The position numbers and the translations under genes were made by a program. From Saccharomonospora amisosensis (lineage in GTDB: Bacteria > Actinomycetota > Actinomycetes > Mycobacteriales > Pseudonocardiaceae), in the NCBI RefSeq assembly GCF_011761185.1, contig NZ_JAAOYM010000001.1, forward strand, positions 4,588,001-4,652,000: 64,000 bases of DNA, written 5' to 3'. The notes below the pieces were generated by a model. It saw only the letters and a program-made list of their open reading frames with translations. It had not been told where the DNA came from and did not search any database. Every line of letters begins with the position of its first letter. Position 1 is the stretch's first letter. Positions 1-8,543 of the stretch are shown in pieces.

Positions 1-1519
1 CTTCCAGGATGTCGGCCACCTCCTCTCCGGAGTCGACCAACTCGCCAAGCCCGTCGAGCAACTCCACGAACGCCGCGATGGCCTTCTGCGAACGGGAGTT
101 CAGCAGCGCGATCCTGCCCGCCGCCGCGTCGCGCAGCGCCGAGCTGAACGAAACACGTTCCCGTTCGGCGTGGGTTGCCACCACCGCCTCGGCACGGTCA
201 CCGATTCCGCGCTTGGGCACGTTGAGGATGCGCCGCAAGCTCACCGTGTCCTCCGGGTTGGCCAGCACCCGCAAGTAGGCCAGCGCGTCACGGACCTCAC
301 GGCGCTCATAGAAGCGCACGCCACCCACCACCCGGTACGGCAAGCCCAGCCGGATGAAGATCTCCTCGAACACCCGTGACTGGTTGTTCGTGCGGTAGAA
401 GACGGCGATATCGGAGTACTTCGCCTCACCCCGGTCGGCCAACTCGTCGATCTCGCCCGCCACGAACGCGGCCTCGTCGTGCTCGTTGTCGGCGACGTAG
501 CCGACGATCCGTTCGCCGTGCCCTGAGTCGGTCCACAGTCGCTTGTCCCTGCGGTTGGGGTTGCGTGCGATGACCGCGTTGGCCGCCGAAAGGATCGTCT
601 GCGTCGAGCGGTAATTCTGCTCGAGCAGGATGGTGCGCGCGGCCGGGAAGTCGCGTTCGAACTCCTCGATGTTACGGATGGTCGCCCCGCGGAACGCGTA
701 GATCGACTGGTCCGCGTCACCCACGACGCACAGTTCGGCGGGCTCGACACCCGACTCGGTGGGTCCCGTACCGACCAGTTCGCGCACCAGCGTGTACTGC
801 GCGTGGTTGGTGTCCTGGTACTCGTCGACGAGCACGTGCCGGAACCGGCGCCGGTAATGCTCGGCCACGTCGGGGAAGGCCTGCAGCAACTCGACCGTGC
901 GCATGATGAGGTCGTCGAAGTCCATCGCGTTGGCCTGCGTGAGCCTGCGCTGGTACTCCCGGTAAGCCTCGGCGGTCCTGCGCTCGAAGTCGCCCGCCGC
1001 GCGTTCCGCCGCCGTATCGACGTCGACCAGCTCGTTCTTCAGGCTGGACACGTGTGCGGCCAATGCCCGGGCGGGGTATCGCTTGGGGTCCAGGTCGAGG
1101 TCACGGGCGACGAGTGTCATCAACCGCCTGCTGTCGTCGGCGTCGTAGACGGAGAAGTTCGACGTCATCTCCAGTGTCTTGGCCTCGCGTCGAAGCAGCC
1201 GCACACACATCGAGTGGAACGTCGACACCCACATCGCCCCCGCGCGGCGCCCGACCAACTCGCCGACCCGGTCACGCATCTCCGCGGCCGCCTTGTTGGT
1301 GAAGGTGATCGCCATGATCTGGCCGGGATGTGCACCACGCTCGGCCAGGAGGTAGGCAATCCGCCTGGTCAGCACGCGCGTCTTGCCCGAACCCGCGCCT
1401 GCGACGACGAGCAATGGCGATCCGGTGTGCTCCACCGCGGCGCGTTGAGCCGGATTCAGGTCGTCGAGCAGTGCCGCATGCCTGCTGGGTTCCGGGGGAA
1501 GATCGAACAGGGTGCTCAT
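1..1519 (-). CDS. pcrA: ATP-dependent DNA helicase PcrA/UvrD1 (3' end outside window)
   Basis: Superfamily 1A 3'-5' helicase of excision repair and replication-fork rescue. About 506 N-terminal residues are visible, read from ATG at 1519. Walker A GAGSGKT lies near residues 41-47, motif Ia as ITFTNKAAAEMR, the TFHSM motif follows, and the DEYQD Walker B box is present. Further on are GDADQSIYAFRGA (motif III) and LEQNYRST (motif IV). The C-terminal part runs off position 1. It is divergent from the chorismate mutase, which matches the M. tuberculosis uvrD1-Rv0948c pairing. The family assignment is secure; uvrD1 versus pcrA is only a naming choice. Confidence 0.95.
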   Translation of the reverse strand, partial: MSTLFDLPPEPSRHAALLDDLNPAQRAAVEHTGSPLLVVAGAGSGKTRVLTRRIAYLLAERGAHPGQIMAITFTNKAAAEMRDRVGELVGRRAGAMWVSTFHSMCVRLLRREAKTLEMTSNFSVYDADDSRRLMTLVARDLDLDPKRYPARALAAHVSSLKNELVDVDTAAERAAGDFERRTAEAYREYQRRLTQANAMDFDDLIMRTVELLQAFPDVAEHYRRRFRHVLVDEYQDTNHAQYTLVRELVGTGPTESGVEPAELCVVGDADQSIYAFRGATIRNIEEFERDFPAARTILLEQNYRSTQTILSAANAVIARNPNRRDKRLWTDSGHGERIVGYVADNEHDEAAFVAGEIDELADRGEAKYSDIAVFYRTNNQSRVFEEIFIRLGLPYRVVGGVRFYERREVRDALAYLRVLANPEDTVSLRRILNVPKRGIGDRAEAVVATHAERERVSFSSALRDAAAGRIALLNSRSQKAIAAFVELLDGLGELVDSGEEVADILE

Positions 1520-1577
1520 TGTGATTCCACGCTACCTGGGGGGTCCGACGGTGGGTCCATGTGCCATACTCGGGCTC

Positions 1578-1640
1578 ATGCGGTACGACGCGTTTCGATT
1601 TTTCTACGGGATCCGGACTCCGGTTCCCGTGGTCGCGTAG
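1578..1640 (+). CDS. Aromatic-rich leader peptide of the chorismate mutase attenuator
   Basis: A 20-codon frame, ATG 1578 to TAG 1638-1640, reads MRYDAFRFFYGIRTPVPVVA. Five of its first ten residues are Phe or Tyr (Y3, F6, F8, F9, Y10). It lies 101 bp upstream of a chorismate mutase, the committed enzyme for Phe/Tyr synthesis, and just before alternative RNA hairpins. No Shine-Dalgarno is visible. A -10-like CATACT at 1565-1570 would put the transcript start at or next to the ATG, so translation may be leaderless. Codon content, position and downstream structure fit ribosome-mediated attenuation by Phe/Tyr-tRNA charging. This is inferred from sequence only. Confidence 0.75.
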   Translation: MRYDAFRFFYGIRTPVPVVA

Positions 1641-1674
1641 TGCCGTAAGCAGCCATCACGAAGCCCCGGAGTCC
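1615..1674 (+). promoter_or_regulatory. Antiterminator pairing of the Phe/Tyr attenuator
   Basis: GGACTCCGG at 1615-1623, inside the leader reading frame just after the Phe/Tyr codons, is the exact reverse complement of CCGGAGTCC at 1666-1674. This 9-bp pairing uses bases 1666-1669 of the terminator's 5' arm, so the two folds exclude each other. A ribosome stalled on the Phe codons would leave 1615-1623 free to pair. A ribosome that reaches the stop codon would mask it. Confidence 0.7.
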
Positions 1675-1692
1675 ACGGACCCGGGGCTTTCG
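1659..1692 (+). terminator. Attenuator terminator hairpin upstream of chorismate mutase
   Basis: AGCCCCGG at 1662-1669 pairs with CCGGGGCT at 1681-1688 around an 11-nt loop. Flanking CGA/TCG bases extend the stem with one bulge. A short T-rich run (TTTCGT) follows. The hairpin sits between the leader stop codon and the chorismate mutase start, as an attenuator terminator should. Confidence 0.7.
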
Positions 1693-1741
1693 TCGGCTCG
1701 GGCCCGGGATGCCGGCAAGACCACAGCGACCGGAGGTCCAC

Positions 1742-2020
1742 ATGGACGCGCAGACTCACGACAAGGCAGAACCGGCGGCCGACGACATCGAGGCGTTGCG
1801 TGAGGAGATCGACTGGCTCGACGCCGAGATCCTGCGCCTGGTGAAGCGTCGAGCCGAGGTCTCGAAGAAGATCGGCGCTGCCCGCATGGCGGCGGGCGGC
1901 CCCAGGATCGTCTACAACCGAGAGATCGACGTGCTGGCCCGTTACCGGGAACTGGGCCCGGAAGGCAGGCAGTTGGCGATGGCCCTGCTCAACCTGGGGC
2001 GCGGGCGCCTCGGCCGGTGA
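1742..2020 (+). CDS. Chorismate mutase, short AroQ-type (Rv0948c-like)
   Basis: Converts chorismate to prephenate, entering Phe/Tyr synthesis in the cytoplasm. The product is 92 residues, the size of the stand-alone actinobacterial AroQ-delta enzymes. [16 protein letters not shown] and [15 protein letters not shown] form the first long helix with its active-site Arg/Lys residues, and [13 protein letters not shown] follows. The C-terminal LGRGRLG tail matches the segment by which the mycobacterial enzyme is activated through DAHP synthase. ATG 1742 is chosen because GGAGG lies at 1732-1736 with 5-nt spacing. Expression is probably controlled by the attenuator just upstream. Confidence 0.93.
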   Translation: MDAQTHDKAEPAADDIEALREEIDWLDAEILRLVKRRAEVSKKIGAARMAAGGPRIVYNREIDVLARYRELGPEGRQLAMALLNLGRGRLGR

Positions 2021-2087
2021 GGTCGCGCACGAAATCAGGGGCTTTCCCCGAAGCCGGACTCCACCCGTAACGGGCACACTTGGACAC

Positions 2088-2402
2088 ATGGACACGATCA
2101 TCAACCTGATCGCCGTCGTGATCGCCATCGCGGGGGTGCTCGCCGCGCTGGGCCATGCCGGTTACCTGGCCATGCTGAACAGCGCGGCCAACAAGCGACC
2201 CGGCGGCGCGCCGATCGCGCAGTACGTGCGCTCCCGGTGGGGCATCGCGGGCGGCACCACCGCGGCCGCCTTGCTCGCGCTGCTGCTCACGGCGGGTGGT
2301 CCCGCCCTCGACATCGTGGCGATCATCCTCGCCGTCGGCGCGGGCACCACCGCCAGCAAGGCGCTGCAAGCCACCCAGTCGCGCTACCGCAGCGGTGGAT
2401 AA
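2088..2402 (+). CDS. Small membrane protein of unknown function
   Basis: 104 residues, not recognised. It has an N-terminal hydrophobic helix (about residues 3-28), a basic polar stretch with SRWG, then two closely spaced hydrophobic segments (about residues 52-70 and 74-90), ending in a short basic tail. This suggests three membrane spans with almost no extracytoplasmic mass. It follows the chorismate mutase by 67 bp and could be read from the same transcript, but nothing links it to aromatic metabolism. No function is proposed. Confidence 0.75.
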   Translation: MDTIINLIAVVIAIAGVLAALGHAGYLAMLNSAANKRPGGAPIAQYVRSRWGIAGGTTAAALLALLLTAGGPALDIVAIILAVGAGTTASKALQATQSRYRSGG

Positions 2403-2610
2403 CACGCCCAACCTCATGCGCCCAGTGGAGTGAACTCCGCGCGAGCTGGCTTCCTCACCCCACGCGGAGAGGCGAAAGCTCCTACTCTGATGCGGGTGAG
2501 TGCAGTCGCGAGCAATTTGCAGATTTCGATTCACGAACGTGTGGGTGCTCGTGGCCGCGGCTCCTTGCCGGACACGGGTGCCGCTGCGGCTCGGCCGCGT
2601 GCTTGGGAAG

Positions 2611-2638
2611 GGACCTACCGACCATGAGCGGTAGGTCC
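2611..2638 (+). promoter_or_regulatory. Perfect inverted repeat enclosing a start codon
   Basis: GGACCTACCG (2611-2620) and CGGTAGGTCC (2629-2638) are perfect inverted 10-mers with an 8-nt spacer, ACCATGAG, which contains the ATG at 2624. In RNA this is a 10-bp stem with the start codon in the loop. In DNA it could equally be a dyad operator. GGGAAGGG lies immediately upstream as a likely ribosome-binding site. Confidence 0.55.
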
Positions 2639-3898
2639 GACCTCCCACGAAGCCGCTTCACGGATACCCGAGCCACGCACCCACCCAGACCGGAGCAGCA
2701 CCGACGCCCGGCAACCTCCGGCCCCGAGACCTCACCCATGGCTGCCGTGCCACGTCCCCCTCGGCACGGCGGCGGGTCGTCGAACCCACGCGGAGCAGTA
2801 CCGCCAGCTCCACCAGCACCATCAGCACCACCGCCTCCGCGACGCACCGGGCGATACAGGCCCGACCCGCCGGAGTTCGCCACCTCACGCGGGCGGTTGC
2901 CGATACCGCCGCCTGCCGACGCCCATGGCGACGACGTCGAAACCACCGGCCGCGACATCCGTGACGACGTCGATCCCGAACTGGCCGAGCGACCCACCGT
3001 ACGCCGCAAGAAGGTCTCGCTGACCGACCCAGCACCTACCACGGAGACCGACGCGGAAGCAGCCGAGCACGCCGACGACGCCAGGGTCTACGTCGCCCCG
3101 CCGCCGGACGGCCTCGGCAAGTTCGACCTGGGCTCGGTACCCGCATCGGTCACGCCGCCACGCACGTGGCGTAAGGCGGCGTGGTTCGCGACATTGTCAT
3201 CCGGTGCCGTTGTCATCGCGCTGCTGTTCGCCGGGTCGGTGCTGGTCGGGCAACCGCCCCAGCAGCCACAGCAGGCGGCGCTGGAAGACTGGCCGGACCG
3301 GCACGGCGGTGCGCCCATGCTTCCCGGCGAGGGTTACGCGGGCGACCAGGCATCCAGGCCAGGTGAAACTTCCGAGACGGACAACGCACCCTCCGGTACT
3401 CCCTCCGCCGACGGCGAGGCAGGCAACGTTTCCGTCGGGCTGCGCTCAACCGAGTCCTCACATACGGCATCGACCGGCTCGTCCAGTTCGGGTGAGTCCA
3501 CCTCCACCACGACCACCTCGGCGGAGCCGTCGAGCGAACCGAGCAAACCTCCGGTCACTCCGGCACCGACCGAAACGGCAGAGCCTGCTCACCTTTTCAC
3601 CGCCTACGACGCGGACACGCTCGCCCAGCGATCTCAGGACTACCTGAACACCGTCACCGAGGACGCCGAGGCAGCGTACGAGCTCACCACGGGGGAGCTG
3701 GCCGCCGAAGGCCCTGACGGGCTGCGCGAGAGGTACGCCGAGATCGCCTACGTGGAGGTCCGGCACGTCTACATCGACCAGAACAAGGGTTACACACTCA
3801 ACGAGATCGACGTGACGTACACCGACGGCACCAAGGAGCAGCAGACCCGCAAGCTCGTGTTCGAAACCAACGAGAAGATCTCCTCGGACGACGGATAA
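2624..3898 (+). CDS. Pro-rich single-pass membrane protein with extracytoplasmic domain
   Basis: 424 residues from ATG 2624. The N-terminal ~180 residues are basic, Pro-rich and cytoplasmic. One membrane helix follows, built on FATLSSGAVVIALLFAGSVLV, then a Ser/Thr/Pro-rich linker and a folded C-terminal domain of about 100 residues beginning near LFTAYDADTLAQRSQDYL. That domain has alternating helix and strand character and could be NTF2-like, but this is a guess. The gene at 4167 has the same architecture. Both precede a Ser/Thr kinase, so an envelope-sensing or kinase-partner role is possible but unproven. Confidence 0.75.
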   Translation: MSGRSDLPRSRFTDTRATHPPRPEQHRRPATSGPETSPMAAVPRPPRHGGGSSNPRGAVPPAPPAPSAPPPPRRTGRYRPDPPEFATSRGRLPIPPPADAHGDDVETTGRDIRDDVDPELAERPTVRRKKVSLTDPAPTTETDAEAAEHADDARVYVAPPPDGLGKFDLGSVPASVTPPRTWRKAAWFATLSSGAVVIALLFAGSVLVGQPPQQPQQAALEDWPDRHGGAPMLPGEGYAGDQASRPGETSETDNAPSGTPSADGEAGNVSVGLRSTESSHTASTGSSSSGESTSTTTTSAEPSSEPSKPPVTPAPTETAEPAHLFTAYDADTLAQRSQDYLNTVTEDAEAAYELTTGELAAEGPDGLRERYAEIAYVEVRHVYIDQNKGYTLNEIDVTYTDGTKEQQTRKLVFETNEKISSDDG

Positions 3899-4166
3899 CC
3901 ACCGACCAACATCCTGACCTGCACTGATTCACCTGCGGATGCAGCATCATCCGCACATTCCGCTGCACGTGCGGAGCGGTGAACGGTGAAAAATTGCTCC
4001 AAACGAGTGACAACCTCTGCCGTTCACCGTATCGCGGCGACGTTCCACCGACCGTGCCGCAGCGAGCTCTGGCGCGAAAGCGCCGGACGCGATTACCTGT
4101 CGTCCAGGGGTCCGCACCAAGAGTCCACGAGACAACATGTTCAAGCGAGACGGACGAGGGCGAGCA

Positions 4167-5036
4167 GTGCACGACCGGCGTGTACCACGTCAACCAGGAC
4201 GGGAACAGACCGTCGTCGTCGAGGTCGACGACGCGATCGACCGCGAACCCGCTCGCGGCGGAGTCGATGACGTCGATGCTGAGCAGGTGAGCGGACCCGC
4301 GAGCGAGCCCCGAAGGTACCTGCCGCCGCCGGTCCACAGGCCCGACCACACCGAGAAGGAACAGCCGCGCGAGCCGGAAAGCAAGTTCGCACGGCGTGCC
4401 AAGCTCATTGCCCTGTTCGTGGCCATGGCCCTGCTGCTGGCTTCGCTCTACATCGCGGCCTCGCTCTCCGAGTCGGGCGAGCGCGACGGCGCGGAGAGTC
4501 CCAGGTCACCCGCCATCACGGGTGCAGCCGCACTCGGCGGTTTCGCACTGCCCGCAGGCCGCGCGGTGACGGAGATGGAGACCCGGCGCGAGCCGTCGGT
4601 CCAGGCGGCAGGTCCGAAGGACCCCGCCGCGGAGACCACCACAGCCGAGGGTTCACTGGCAGTGGGCAGCGCCCCCAACCCAGGTCAGGTTGACACCGAG
4701 AAGTCGGCCACCACCGGGACGGACACGCAGGCGGACGAGCTCGACGCGGTCCGCGACTTCTACCAACTGGCGGCCTCCGAACCTGCCGAGGCACTGCGCC
4801 TGCTCGGCCCGGCGCTCGCGGGCAAGCACGACGACCACCTGCTGCGTGCCTGGCGCTCGATGAGGTCGATCCGGCTGGACGATGTCCGGCATGGTGCCGA
4901 CGGCACGGTGCGGGCCGTGGTGACGATGGTTCCCGCCGACGGAACGCCGCTACGCCTCACCCAGCTGCTGCGATTCACCCACGGACCACGGCTGCTGATC
5001 AACGAAGCGACCCTCGTCTCTGTCAAGGCGGAGTGA
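4167..5036 (+). CDS. Single-pass membrane protein, architecture like the 2624-3898 product
   Basis: 289 residues from GTG 4167, chosen because GAGGG lies 6-10 nt upstream; an in-frame ATG at 4137 has weaker support. Order: charged cytoplasmic N-terminus, one membrane helix (LIALFVAMALLLASLYIAA), a low-complexity Ala/Thr/Glu linker, and a C-terminal domain starting DAVRDFYQLAASEPAEALRL and ending in strands. The C-terminal pattern again resembles small NTF2-like or lipoprotein-type sensor folds. The 268 bp upstream hold no gene or clear signal. The next gene, a Ser/Thr kinase, starts 150 bp downstream on the same strand. Confidence 0.72.
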   Translation: MHDRRVPRQPGREQTVVVEVDDAIDREPARGGVDDVDAEQVSGPASEPRRYLPPPVHRPDHTEKEQPREPESKFARRAKLIALFVAMALLLASLYIAASLSESGERDGAESPRSPAITGAAALGGFALPAGRAVTEMETRREPSVQAAGPKDPAAETTTAEGSLAVGSAPNPGQVDTEKSATTGTDTQADELDAVRDFYQLAASEPAEALRLLGPALAGKHDDHLLRAWRSMRSIRLDDVRHGADGTVRAVVTMVPADGTPLRLTQLLRFTHGPRLLINEATLVSVKAE

Positions 5037-5186
5037 ACCCGTTACAGTAGGCACCGATCGGGTCTGGCAGCCATCCCCGAGAGTGCCGCCCGTGTGTGCA
5101 CAGAGTGAGCGGCCTAATCTGTCACGGGTCGGTCTCGGTAAGCCGGCACACGAACCACCGGTATGTGCGAGCCCGAAGGAGGTCGC

Positions 5187-6830
5187 GTGAGCGACGAGGG
5201 TCGCCTGGTCGCCGGCCGCTACCGCGTGATCAAGCGGATCGGGACCGGTGCCATGGGCGCCGTCTGGCAGGCGCACGACGAGGTGCTGCACCGCACGGTC
5301 GCGATCAAGCAACTGTTGCTGCAGCCAGGTCTCGACGAGCACGAGGCGGAGGACGCGCGGCAGCGGACCATGCGCGAGGGCAGGATCGCCGCGCGGCTAC
5401 ATCATCCGAACGCCATCACGGTGTTCGACGTCGTCACCGACGACAACGGCCAGCCGTGCCTGATCATGGAGTACCTCGCGTCGACGAGCCTCGCCGAGGA
5501 ACTGCGGCAGCGGACCACCCTTCCACCGCTCGAGGTCGCGAAGATCGGCGCGCAGATCGCTGCGGCGTTGAAGGAAGCGCACGCGGTCGGCATCGTCCAC
5601 AGAGACATCAAACCGGGCAACATCCTGCTCACCGGCAGCGGGCTCGTGAAGATCACCGACTTCGGAATCTCGCGAGCGAAGGACGACGTCACCGTCACCA
5701 AGACGGGAATGATCGCGGGCACCCCCGCCTACCTCGCGCCCGAGGTGGCGATCGGGGGGAACCCAGGCCCGGAGTCGGACATCTTCTCGCTGGGCTCCAC
5801 CCTCTACGCGGCCACGGAGGGGCAGCCACCGTTCGGTCTGAGTGAGAACACCCTCAGCTTGCTGCACGCGGTCGCCGCTGGGCAGATCAACCCACCACGG
5901 CAGTCGGGTCCACTCGCGAGCGTGCTCGCCGTGATGCTGCACCCGGACACCAGGCACCGGCCGACGGCGCAGGAATGCGAGGAACTGCTCTCGGCTGTCG
6001 CCCGAGGCGAGACCCCGATCGGTGGAGGCGCTGACGACCCGACGCGAATGCAGTCGTCCGGCCCCGGCAGCACCGCCGTGCTCGGTGCGGCGAGGGCGGG
6101 AGCGATCGGTGGTGCGCTTGGCGCCGCCGCGGCCAACGACGACGCGCTGCCTACCGCCCACTCCGGGACCCTCGGTGACGGCGCCGAGGGGCCCAATGCC
6201 GGGCACTACGCCGCTGGTTACCCAGGGAAGGGCTACCCCACCGAGCCCTACGACGGCTACCCGGGAGCTGGAGCACCCGACCGTACCCGTGCGGTTCCCT
6301 ACGGGGATCTTGACGACACCGCCGACTACGGCGTCTACCGAGGCTACGGCCACGACGAGTACGGCGAATACCGCGACTACGACGGCGCCGACGGCGCGAA
6401 CTACGACGAGCGCTACGAGCCGTACGACGACCCGGCGGACGACCAGCAACAGGGCAACTGGAAGATTCCGGCCGTTATCGGCAGCGTGGTGGTCGTCGGG
6501 ATGGCGGTGTTCGCCTTCTGGGTGTTCGGCAGCCCGGGAGGCAGCGACGCCGAACAGGAGGACCCGCCGCAGCGTCCGGTGGCGACGACCTCGCAGATGT
6601 CCTCTCCGACTCCGCAACCCACCACGACCACTTCGGAGGAACCGGTGGAGACCGTGGAGACCGAGAGTCCCGTCGAGGAGTACACGCCGCCGCCCGAACC
6701 GCCACCGCAGCCGGAGACGACGGTCGAGCCGACCGAGGAGACGTCTACCACCACGTCTACCACCACGTCGACATCGATTGTCGAACCCACTGAACCGACG
6801 GCGACATCCACTCCGACGTCCAGCCCTTAG
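5187..6830 (+). CDS. Transmembrane Ser/Thr protein kinase (Hanks type)
   Basis: 547 residues from GTG 5187, with AAGGAGG at 5176-5182. The cytoplasmic kinase domain covers about residues 10-275: glycine loop GTGAMGAVW, VAIK with Lys41, HRDIKPGN with catalytic Asp140, DFG 158-160, a Thr-containing activation loop, and APE 184-186. A Gly/Tyr/Asp-rich juxtamembrane region follows, then one membrane helix near residues 427-447, then an extracytoplasmic Pro/Thr/Glu-rich tail with no PASTA repeats. All catalytic motifs are intact. It resembles the PknA/PknB group in the kinase domain, but the outer region is different, so I give no symbol. A pseudokinase gene follows. Confidence 0.92.
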   Translation: MSDEGRLVAGRYRVIKRIGTGAMGAVWQAHDEVLHRTVAIKQLLLQPGLDEHEAEDARQRTMREGRIAARLHHPNAITVFDVVTDDNGQPCLIMEYLASTSLAEELRQRTTLPPLEVAKIGAQIAAALKEAHAVGIVHRDIKPGNILLTGSGLVKITDFGISRAKDDVTVTKTGMIAGTPAYLAPEVAIGGNPGPESDIFSLGSTLYAATEGQPPFGLSENTLSLLHAVAAGQINPPRQSGPLASVLAVMLHPDTRHRPTAQECEELLSAVARGETPIGGGADDPTRMQSSGPGSTAVLGAARAGAIGGALGAAAANDDALPTAHSGTLGDGAEGPNAGHYAAGYPGKGYPTEPYDGYPGAGAPDRTRAVPYGDLDDTADYGVYRGYGHDEYGEYRDYDGADGANYDERYEPYDDPADDQQQGNWKIPAVIGSVVVVGMAVFAFWVFGSPGGSDAEQEDPPQRPVATTSQMSSPTPQPTTTTSEEPVETVETESPVEEYTPPPEPPPQPETTVEPTEETSTTTSTTTSTSIVEPTEPTATSTPTSSP

Positions 6831-6887
6831 GTGGACGACACACGCGATTGATGTTTGTTTGACCCGTGTGGCGGTACAAGGGGTGGC

Positions 6888-7844
6888 GTGAAGGGAACGG
6901 AAGGCGCTCTCGTCGGCGGACGGTACAGGTTGGACCAACCCATCGGTCGCGGCCGGGCCGGGATCGTGTGGCTGGCGTTCGACACGATGCTGTACCGCAC
7001 CGTCGCGGCCAAGAACCTGTACCTGCCGCCCGACCGTGACCCGGAACAAGCCAGACAGCTCGCGCTGCGAGAAGGGCAGCGAGCCATGAAGGTCACCCAC
7101 CCGAGCGCGGTCGCCGTCTACGACGCCTTCTCCGAGGACGGCGACGTCTGGCTGGTCATGGAATACGTCCCTTCCCGCAACATGGCCGACTTCCTGTCCG
7201 AGCACGGCGAACTGACCCCGGGACAGGCCGCGTACCTCGGTGTGGCTCTCGGGTCCGCGTTGTCGGCCGCACACGCCGCAGGAGTGCCACACTCGGCGGT
7301 CGAACCCGGCAACGTCTTGCTCGCCGACGACGGCGGCGTCAAGATCACCGACATCGGCCTCTCTCAGCCACCTGCGGACCCGGCCTTCCGCGCACCGGAG
7401 GTGGCCAACGGCGAACCCGCCAGTCCAGCCTCCGACGCGTACTCCCTCGGGGCGACGCTGTTCACCGCTGTGGAAGGCACCCCGCCCTTCGGGTCGGACG
7501 GCACCAGCGAGCCGGTGGTACCCCGGCGGACCGGGCCACTCACCGGCGCCCTGCTCAAGCTGCTGCGCACCGACCCCGAACTGCGCCCGATGTTGCCCGA
7601 CACGATCAAGGCACTCCAGGCGGTCAGCAGAGGCCAGCAGAACGGGTTCGTACCTCCGACCGCGCCCGCCATGCCGACCGTTCCGCTGCTGCCACGGCCC
7701 CCTCGGATTCCCGCGCAGGCGGGCCCCGCCACCGCCGCCGCACCACAGGCGGGACGGCTGCGCTCACTCCCCCGATCGTGGACATGGAGCCTTGCGGCAC
7801 TGGTCGTCGCGGCAGCGTTCGCGCTGCTGTTCGCCGTGATGTGA
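6888..7844 (+). CDS. Tail-anchored pseudokinase
   Basis: 318 residues from GTG 6888 (AAGGGG upstream). It is recognisably a Hanks-type kinase fold: glycine loop GRGRAGIVW, an ATP-site Lys42 in VAAK, PSAVAVYDAF and an APE motif. The HRD motif is replaced by H135-S136-A137, so the catalytic base is gone. DFG is DIG (155-157), and the activation loop is short with no Thr. Pro-rich sequence leads to a single hydrophobic helix at the extreme C-terminus, giving a tail anchor without an outer domain. It lies 57 bp after the active kinase and may act as its scaffold or allosteric partner. Confidence 0.85.
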   Translation: MKGTEGALVGGRYRLDQPIGRGRAGIVWLAFDTMLYRTVAAKNLYLPPDRDPEQARQLALREGQRAMKVTHPSAVAVYDAFSEDGDVWLVMEYVPSRNMADFLSEHGELTPGQAAYLGVALGSALSAAHAAGVPHSAVEPGNVLLADDGGVKITDIGLSQPPADPAFRAPEVANGEPASPASDAYSLGATLFTAVEGTPPFGSDGTSEPVVPRRTGPLTGALLKLLRTDPELRPMLPDTIKALQAVSRGQQNGFVPPTAPAMPTVPLLPRPPRIPAQAGPATAAAPQAGRLRSLPRSWTWSLAALVVAAAFALLFAVM

Positions 7845-7868
7845 AGCCGCTGTCGGCGGCCGTCCCAC

Positions 7869-8543
7869 CTAGACCAAGCGGCGGTCGGAGGCCCAGCGGG
7901 ACAGCTCGTAGCGGTTCGAAAGCTGTGTCTTGCGCAGCACACTCGACACGTGCGTCTCCACGGTCTTCACGGAGATGAACAACTCCGAGGCGATCTCCTT
8001 GTAGGCGTAGCCGCGGGCCAGCAGCCGCAGCACGTCGCGTTCCCTCGGGGTGAGCAGGTCGAGGTCGGGATCGCTGATAGGCTCCGCGCCCGGCCGGTCG
8101 GCGAAGGCGTCCAGGACGAACCCCGCCAGCCGCGGCGAGAACACGGCATCGCCGTCGGCGACGCGGACCACCGCCCGCACCAGTTCCCGCGAAGAGATCG
8201 TCTTGGTGACGTAGCCACGCGCACCCGCCCTGATCACCGCGATCACGTCCTCGGCGGCGTCGGAGACCGACAGCGCCAGAAACACCACATCCGGTTGTTC
8301 GGGCCGCACCCGCCGCAACACCTCGGCACCGCCGCCATCGGGCATGTGCACGTCGAGCAGCACCACCTGCGGCCGGGTGCGCGCTATGCCGGCCACCGCC
8401 TCGGCGACCGAACCGGCCTCGCCAACAACGCGAACCTCGTCGGTGATCGATTCCAGCTCGGTGCGCGCCCCCGCGCGAAACAGCGCGTGGTCGTCGACGA
8501 GGAACACCGTCACCGGTCCCCGCGTCCGCTTGTCTTCCGTCAC
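7869..8543 (-). CDS. NarL/LuxR-family response regulator (LiaR-like)
   Basis: 224 residues. The receiver domain starts VTVFLVDDHALFRAG with both acidic residues and a phospho-acceptor Asp in LLDVHMPD; the switch Lys is in YVTKTIS. The C-terminal LuxR helix-turn-helix reads LTPRERDVLRLLARGYAYKEIA followed by SVKTVETHVSSVLRK. The GTG start overlaps the stop of the upstream sensor kinase by 4 bp (GTGA), so the two are translationally coupled. Its partner is the PspC-histidine kinase at 8540-9931. The PspC/LiaF-like gene on the other side suggests control of an envelope-stress response. Confidence 0.93.
   Translation of the reverse strand: MTEDKRTRGPVTVFLVDDHALFRAGARTELESITDEVRVVGEAGSVAEAVAGIARTRPQVVLLDVHMPDGGGAEVLRRVRPEQPDVVFLALSVSDAAEDVIAVIRAGARGYVTKTISSRELVRAVVRVADGDAVFSPRLAGFVLDAFADRPGAEPISDPDLDLLTPRERDVLRLLARGYAYKEIASELFISVKTVETHVSSVLRKTQLSNRYELSRWASDRRLV

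Noticed and set aside
2035-2050. TCAGGGGCTTTCCCC, similar to an arm of the 9962-10020 palindrome
   Set aside because: Only one arm is similar and with an inserted base. It is too short to call a second copy.
5397-7292. 631-codon minus-strand frame across the kinase genes
   Set aside because: It is a high-GC shadow. Both kinases on the plus strand have clear motifs, and this frame has only low-complexity Arg/Gly/Val sequence.
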